Assembly: GCA_017527205.1 (NCBI GenBank)
Contig: JAFXQK010000023.1
Span: forward strand, 1-64,000
Direction of reading: 5' to 3'
Length of the DNA: 64,000 bases
DNA from: Lachnospiraceae bacterium
GTDB taxonomy: Bacteria > Bacillota > Clostridia > Lachnospirales > Lachnospiraceae
The position numbers were made by a program, and so were the translations under genes. Position 1 is the stretch's first letter. Each line of letters begins with the position of its first letter. The notes under the pieces were generated by a model. That model was not told the origin of the DNA. It worked only from the letters and a program-made list of their open reading frames with translations, and made no database searches. Of the stretch, positions 59,635-64,000 are shown piece by piece.

Positions 59635-60542
59635 TGTTTTCTCCCCTGCCTTCCGCTGGCACGATATTCCTTTGGCGAGGAACCCATCTGCCTGCGAAAG
59701 ACGCGATTGAAATAACTGATATTGTCATAACCGCAATCCGCTGCAATTTTCGTGATCTTATCGTCCGAAGTAATCAGCCGCTCCGCTGCCTTTATAATCC
59801 GAATGCGATTCAGATAGGCAAAGGGCGCATAGCCAGTGATTGCCTTAAACCGATGGCAGAAATGACTCTCACTATAGCCAGAGCTCTCCACGAGCTCCGA
59901 CAAAGTCATTCCTTCATCATAATGCAGCATGAGATAATCAATTCCCTTTTGCACTCCCTCCCTCGCCGCATCGACCCTATTATTATAACGCATCTGATCC
60001 GAAACTGCATTAAATATTTCCTGCAGGCTGATCATCAGCTCACCCAGAAGCCTCATCTCATAACTTTGAATGGGACGGTTCAAATATTCCTTAAAATGGG
60101 AAAGACGCTCCAGGCTTTCCGCATCCTCCGCTTTTTCCCTCCGAAAGATGGTAATGGCATCCATGCGGTTTTTTAGGAGCAAATTGACATAAAGATTCCC
60201 CTCGCCGCCAAGATATCCTGACATCCAGTCCAGCGAAAAAACCAGAGCGTCATAGCTGCAGGGCATGCCAGGTGCCTTATCCGCATGATGCGTCAGATTG
60301 GGGGGCACAAAGACTGCGTCCCCGCCATGTAGCGTGATAACCTGATCCTCCACAAAAAAGCGCAGTTCACCTTCCGCCAGGCAAAAGAATTCTGCCTCGG
60401 GGTGGCAATGTACGTACAAAGCGTTTGTATTGTCCCCATCCACAAAGGTATGATGAATGGAAAAGGGCCTTGCCGCCGTCTCGTGACTTACGTTTTCTAA
60501 ATTCTGTTTGGTTTCAAAATTGATTGTTTTGTTTCTTTTCAT
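59622..60542 (-). CDS. AraC-family regulator (divergent from GH31)
   Basis: 306 residues with N-terminal cupin (LYVHCHPEAEFFCLAEGELR, GGDAVFVPPNLTHH) and C-terminal double helix-turn-helix (ELVESSGYSESHFCHRFKAI, IAADCGYDNISYFNRVFRRQ, SPKEYRAS). Divergent from a GH31 glycosidase, so the probable activator of that gene. The ATG is preceded by no ribosome site, and a TACTAT -10 lies only 6 bp before it: the mRNA is probably leaderless. The last 13 bp overlap dinB. Confidence 0.92.
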   Translation of the reverse strand: MKRNKTINFETKQNLENVSHETAARPFSIHHTFVDGDNTNALYVHCHPEAEFFCLAEGELRFFVEDQVITLHGGDAVFVPPNLTHHADKAPGMPCSYDALVFSLDWMSGYLGGEGNLYVNLLLKNRMDAITIFRREKAEDAESLERLSHFKEYLNRPIQSYEMRLLGELMISLQEIFNAVSDQMRYNNRVDAAREGVQKGIDYLMLHYDEGMTLSELVESSGYSESHFCHRFKAITGYAPFAYLNRIRIIKAAERLITSDDKITKIAADCGYDNISYFNRVFRRQMGSSPKEYRASGRQGRKQWSD

Positions 60543-60548
60543 AGCAAA

Positions 60549-60578
60549 ATAGTACAATATTTTCATAACATCCGTCAA
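60549..60578 (-). promoter_or_regulatory. Promoter of the AraC gene, probably leaderless
   Basis: TTGACG, 18 bp, TACTAT on the minus strand. With a normal start point 6-7 bp after -10, transcription begins at the ATG itself. Confidence 0.6.
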
Positions 60579-60620
60579 GTTTTTTCATGGTTTTTGCAAT
60601 ATCATGTCAGTAACAGATAC

Positions 60621-60644
60621 TTCGGATGAACCGCTTCATCCGAA
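60621..60644 (+). promoter_or_regulatory. Perfect inverted repeat upstream of the GH31 gene
   Basis: TTCGGATGAA-CCGC-TTCATCCGAA, 10-bp arms, about 40 bp before the GH31 start codon. No T-run follows, so an operator or a leader hairpin is more likely than a terminator. Confidence 0.65.
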
Positions 60645-60681
60645 AAACATAGCGTCACAGCAAGTATTCTTGGAGGTATTT

Positions 60682-62655
60682 ATGGGAAAACTGATTCTGG
60701 AAGAAAAGAGACTGATTTATCAGAGAAAGGACGAACTGACCATCATAGAGCCGTATGGCGCAAATTGCCTGCGCACGCGCATTACGCGTAATGCCAAGGT
60801 ATCCGAAGAGCTTTGGACGGTGCAGGCACCCGCAACGGAGGATGCATGCATTGTCTCCGGAGACGATAAGGTTGCCACCATTCAAAACGGCATCATAAGC
60901 GCGACCTTTGACACAAGGCGCCCCTGGTTCGGCGGCATGCTCACCTATTACCGATATGGAAAGCCCATTTTGCATGAAAAATGCGAGGGTGACTATACCA
61001 ATAAATTCCAGCACGTAGAAGGCGATAACTATCGAATTCAGGTTCTTTTTGACGCGAATGAGGGCGAGCATTTTTATGGCATGGGGCAGGAGCTCGTAGA
61101 TGTCTTCGACCGCAAGGGAAGCACGAGTCAGATCATCCATTATAACACCAAATCAACCCTTCCCGTCCTGTTTTCCTCGCTTGGCTACGGATTCTTTTGG
61201 AATAATCCTGCGCCCGGACGCTGTGAAACCACAAGGAATCACACCATGTTCGTGGCAGACAGTGCCTATCAGGCGGATTATTTTATCTATGCCGGAGATG
61301 CGCCTGCAGACGTCATGAAGCTCTACTGTGACCTGACGGGGTATGCGCCGAAATTCCCTCGTTTTGCGGCAGGCTTTTGGCAGTGTAAGCTTCGTTATGA
61401 AAGTCAAAAGGAGCTCCTCTCCGTGGCAAGGGAGTACAAAAGACGCGGCATTCCCATCGATGCCATTGTCATTGACTTCTTCCACTGGACGGAGCAGGGC
61501 GAATGGAAATTTGATCCGAAATATTGGCCAGATCCCAAGGCCATGGTAGATGAGCTAAAGGAAATGGGAATCGAGCTTGTCGTTTCGATCTGGCCAACGA
61601 TCAATCCTAAAAGCGAGAACTACCATGAAATGAGTGAGGGAAACCTGCTGGTCCGCACGGAAAACGGGCAGTACGGAACCTTTGATTTCTATGGACAGCA
61701 GACCTTTATTGACGCCATGAATCCTGATACAAGGCGCTTTGTCTGGGAAAAGGTCAAGGAAAACTATTATCGCTATGGCATTAAAACCTTCTGGCTGGAT
61801 GAGGCCGAGCCTGAAGTACATCCCCAGCAGCCCGCACATCTGCATTACTACCTTGGCAATGGTGCGCAGGTGGCACAGCTCTACCCCTACTACTATTCCA
61901 AAACCTTTTATGACGGCCTAACTGCGGAGGGAGAACAGCCCGTATCCCTGACCAGGGCTGCCTATCCCGGAAGTCAGAAATTCGGCGCCATTGTTTGGAA
62001 CGGCGACATTCCTTCGACCTTCGAGGCGCTAAAAATGAGCATCAAGAGTGGTCTTTCCATGGGAATGTGCGGCATCCCATGGTGGAATTCCGACATTGGC
62101 GGCTTCCATTCCGGTGACATCGAAAGTCCCTATTTCCGCGAGCTGATTGTCCGCTGGTTCCAGTTTGGGCTTTTCTGTCCCGTCATGCGTCTGCACGGCG
62201 TTCGCATCAGGCAGTCCAATTATGAATTCAAGAATCCTGGGATCATTGAGCCGAGCGGCGGTGCCAACGAAATCTGGTGCTTTGGCGAGGAGAACTATCC
62301 CATTTTAAAGAATCTCATCGAGATCAGAGATCGCTTAAAGGACTATATCTGTAAGCACATGGATGAGGCCTCCAAAACCGGCGCACCGATCATGCGACCC
62401 ATGTTCTGGGAATATCCTTCGGACCCAAAATGCTACGAGCTGGAGGATCAGTATTTCTTTGGAAAGGACCTCCTCTTTGCTCCCATGTATCAGCAGGGAC
62501 AGACGGAGCGCGAGGTTTACCTTCCGGAAGGAACTTGGGTTCATGTTTTGACAAAAGAGAAATTCTCCGGCGGACAAACTGTTTTGTGTCATGCACAGAT
62601 CCATGAATTTCTCGCCTTTGCCAGGGAAGGCAGTGAGGTTCTCTCCTGTTTTTAA
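60682..62655 (+). CDS. GH31 alpha-glycosidase (alpha-xylosidase/glucosidase type)
   Basis: 657 residues, no signal peptide. N-terminal beta-sandwich (1-215), then the TIM barrel with the nucleophile Asp373 (FWLDEAEPEVH) and acid/base Asp442 (WNGDIPSTFEAL), and GFWQCKLRYES. The pattern WLDEAEPE at the nucleophile is typical of the alpha-xylosidase branch; alpha-glucosidase activity is also possible. C-terminal sandwich domains complete the fold. ATG after TTGGAGG. Divergent from an AraC-type regulator and preceded by an inverted repeat that may be its operator. Confidence 0.93.
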   Translation: MGKLILEEKRLIYQRKDELTIIEPYGANCLRTRITRNAKVSEELWTVQAPATEDACIVSGDDKVATIQNGIISATFDTRRPWFGGMLTYYRYGKPILHEKCEGDYTNKFQHVEGDNYRIQVLFDANEGEHFYGMGQELVDVFDRKGSTSQIIHYNTKSTLPVLFSSLGYGFFWNNPAPGRCETTRNHTMFVADSAYQADYFIYAGDAPADVMKLYCDLTGYAPKFPRFAAGFWQCKLRYESQKELLSVAREYKRRGIPIDAIVIDFFHWTEQGEWKFDPKYWPDPKAMVDELKEMGIELVVSIWPTINPKSENYHEMSEGNLLVRTENGQYGTFDFYGQQTFIDAMNPDTRRFVWEKVKENYYRYGIKTFWLDEAEPEVHPQQPAHLHYYLGNGAQVAQLYPYYYSKTFYDGLTAEGEQPVSLTRAAYPGSQKFGAIVWNGDIPSTFEALKMSIKSGLSMGMCGIPWWNSDIGGFHSGDIESPYFRELIVRWFQFGLFCPVMRLHGVRIRQSNYEFKNPGIIEPSGGANEIWCFGEENYPILKNLIEIRDRLKDYICKHMDEASKTGAPIMRPMFWEYPSDPKCYELEDQYFFGKDLLFAPMYQQGQTEREVYLPEGTWVHVLTKEKFSGGQTVLCHAQIHEFLAFAREGSEVLSCF

Positions 62656-62679
62656 TTTGGAGCCATATAGATAACATAA

Positions 62680-62722
62680 GAGCGGGAAAAGCAAAGGATC
62701 CTTCCTTTGACTTCTCCCGCTC
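62680..62722. terminator. Bidirectional terminator after the GH31 gene
   Basis: GAGCGGGA pairs with TCCCGCTC, with inner AAAGGA/TCCTTT-type pairing. ATAAATTTTT follows on the plus strand. Confidence 0.7.
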
Positions 62723-62740
62723 TCATAAATTTTTCCCAAC

Positions 62741-63277
62741 TTATTCGATCACCTGAACCAGGATCTGATTCTCCTTGAGAAAGCTCTTAAGCTCCTCCAA
62801 ATACTTTTTCTCAACGCTAAATATCATACCCGTGATGTCCTTTGGCATCATGTAAATCATCTCCTGGAACACGCGAATAAATGCGACGTTTTCCCAGGAA
62901 GACTGATAGCGTCTATTTCCCACAACCTCATAATCGATGCCCTTCTCATCCAAATTCATAATCACGTGCTCATCGCCACGTGACAAGAAGGTACGGTAGG
63001 TTTTGCGAACGCCACTATAAAACACGGCAAGAAAAATCACGGCAACGATGGTAATGAGCGTGCCTGTCAGCGTTAATGCATCCCTGTCTCCCCTGATCAG
63101 GAAATACGAGAAAAATAGCAATCCTAAAGCACAAAAAATTGCCCCCCTACGGCAAAACCGAAAAATGCTGGATATCTTTTTCGTTGGGTTTTTGATCAGT
63201 TGCCTGGCATTCATTATTACAGTCGTGATTTCCTTTGCTTCGGCCTCTGTCAAACTCCTATTTGTCTCAATGATCAT
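62741..63277 (-). CDS. YcxB-like membrane protein
   Basis: 178 residues with two adjacent membrane helices (IFCALGLLFFSYFLI, LTGTLITIVAVIFLAVF), followed by a soluble domain (MNLDEKGIDYEVVGNRRYQS, WENVAFIRVFQEMIYMMP) like the C-terminus of YcxB-type proteins, which may fold as a PH-like domain. Function unknown. Start MIIETN has GGAGGGG upstream; it overlaps the end of the methyltransferase gene by 11 bp, so the two are probably co-translated. Confidence 0.78.
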   Translation of the reverse strand: MIIETNRSLTEAEAKEITTVIMNARQLIKNPTKKISSIFRFCRRGAIFCALGLLFFSYFLIRGDRDALTLTGTLITIVAVIFLAVFYSGVRKTYRTFLSRGDEHVIMNLDEKGIDYEVVGNRRYQSSWENVAFIRVFQEMIYMMPKDITGMIFSVEKKYLEELKSFLKENQILVQVIE

Positions 63278-64000
63278 GCTTTTCCCCTCCATGCTTTCTT
63301 TTCTGCTCTGACCAAGAATTTCTCTCCCAGAACACCCCATCCTGATACCCTTGAATGGAGGCATCCGTCTCTGCCATCTCCAGGCGCTTTAATGCCCATG
63401 CGCAATATAATTCATTCTGCTCAATCGTCACGAAATGCCGCCCCAGCTTTTTTGCAGTGACCGCCGTCGTACCTGAACCGCCGAAGGGATCCAAAACGAC
63501 GTCACCCTCGCTTGAACTTGCCAAAATCAGCTTTGCCATGAGCTTTTCCGGCTTTTGCGTGGGATGCGCCGTGTTCTCCGGCATAGACCAATAGGGAATC
63601 GAAATGTCATCCCAAAAATTGGATGGGCAGGTATTTCGATAATTGCCCTCCTCCGTCTCCTCCCAGTCCTTTGGGACACCCTCTACCTTATAGGGAGCAA
63701 TGACCTTTCTGCGAACCTTTACGGCATCTAAATGAAAGGTATAGACATTGGAAACCGTTGCGAACCAAATGTCCTCCATGCCATTTTTCCAGTTTGCCTT
63801 TGCCCCGCGCCCCTTTTCCCGCTGCCAGGTAATGCGATTTCGCACCTTCAAAAGCTCGCATAGAACCTCACCAATGATCAGGGAGCTCTTCCAGTCACAG
63901 CAGACATAGACGGATGCGGTAGGCTTTAAGAGTGGCAATACTTTTTCCAGCCATTCCTTCGTATAAGCCCTGTATGCCTCATGGCTTTCTGCCTTAAATT
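63267..64000 (-). CDS. DNA methyltransferase, N6/N4 type (5' end outside the window)
   Basis: C-terminal 244 residues of an amino-methyltransferase of the beta class. Motif I is VLDPFGGSGTTAVTAKKLGR, preceded by AHPTQKPEKLMAKLI, the motif that binds the methyl donor together with it. The DPPY catalytic motif lies N-terminal in this class and is outside the window. The reading frame runs past position 64000 (for example KAESHEAYRAYTKEWLEKV). It probably methylates adenine at a specific site; an associated nuclease, if any, is beyond the edge. Confidence 0.88.
   Translation of the reverse strand, partial: FKAESHEAYRAYTKEWLEKVLPLLKPTASVYVCCDWKSSLIIGEVLCELLKVRNRITWQREKGRGAKANWKNGMEDIWFATVSNVYTFHLDAVKVRRKVIAPYKVEGVPKDWEETEEGNYRNTCPSNFWDDISIPYWSMPENTAHPTQKPEKLMAKLILASSSEGDVVLDPFGGSGTTAVTAKKLGRHFVTIEQNELYCAWALKRLEMAETDASIQGYQDGVFWERNSWSEQKRKHGGEKHDH

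Noticed and set aside
1..64000. Search for tRNA, rRNA, insertion sequences and prophage genes
   Set aside because: No cloverleaf, rRNA, transposase or phage structural signature was noticed; a proper covariance and profile search could not be run.

Overview
The window looks like a chromosomal segment of a gut- or rumen-type Lachnospiraceae (Clostridia, Firmicutes). The evidence is the gene order uvrC-hprK-glk-murB-rapZ-whiA-crh, strong GGAGG ribosome sites, sigma-A promoters, BspA-like leucine-rich proteins, a circularly permuted family 3 glucosidase of the type known from Butyrivibrio, and several plant-glycan hydrolases with AraC/LacI regulators. No rRNA, tRNA, CRISPR array or insertion sequence was recognised. 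The genus is inference.

0-7.6 kb (minus strand): a conserved core operon for nucleotide excision repair (UvrC), carbon-catabolite signalling (HPr kinase, glucokinase, a Crh-like HPr with Glu15), cell wall (MurB) and RapZ/WhiA. A 122-bp imperfect palindrome sits inside it between murB and rapZ. 7.7-11.6 kb: a small accessory island with an ADP-ribosyltransferase-like DUF3990 protein overlapping an HTH protein (toxin-antitoxin-like), a frameshifted DUF5050 remnant, a leucine-rich lipoprotein, an unknown protein and a small HTH regulator. 11.7-16.3 kb: a DUF4153 membrane protein, the permuted GH3 enzyme and two copies of a dispersed repeat built on GCTTCGC-centred hairpins. A third copy opens the window.

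16.3-22 kb: an HtrA-type protease with an unusual direct-repeat promoter, then a surface-polysaccharide operon (glycosylphosphotransferase, LytR-CpsA-Psr ligase, glycosyltransferase). 22.4-30.7 kb: a BlaI-type regulator divergent from an ABC exporter fused to a cyclic-nucleotide-binding domain, an ECF sigma factor overlapping a DUF3160 membrane protein, an MTA/SAH nucleosidase-like enzyme and an iron-sulfur aldo/keto reductase. 30.8-39.2 kb: LacI regulator, tRNA-dihydrouridine synthase and a giant leucine-rich protein without signal peptide, then an AraC regulator divergent from a GH127 beta-L-arabinofuranosidase.

39.3-45.6 kb: an ABC-2 exporter with its LytTR/DUF3021 pair, an orphan transcription unit, and the copper operon csoR-copA with two CsoR operators. 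45.6-49.3 kb: a NiCo (czcD) riboswitch that appears to lead a four-gene operon (CDF metal exporter, radical SAM protein, Cys-rich protein, HAD phosphatase). 49.4-58.3 kb: a membrane GGDEF protein, two GLUG/beta-helix surface proteins, a structured leader before a ketoisomerase/glycosyltransferase pair, and an operon with a tocopherol-cyclase-like protein, a Ser/Thr kinase and a membrane-anchored GNAT protein. 58.3-64 kb: DinB polymerase overlapping an AraC regulator, a divergent GH31 glycosidase, a YcxB-like membrane protein and a truncated DNA methyltransferase at the edge.
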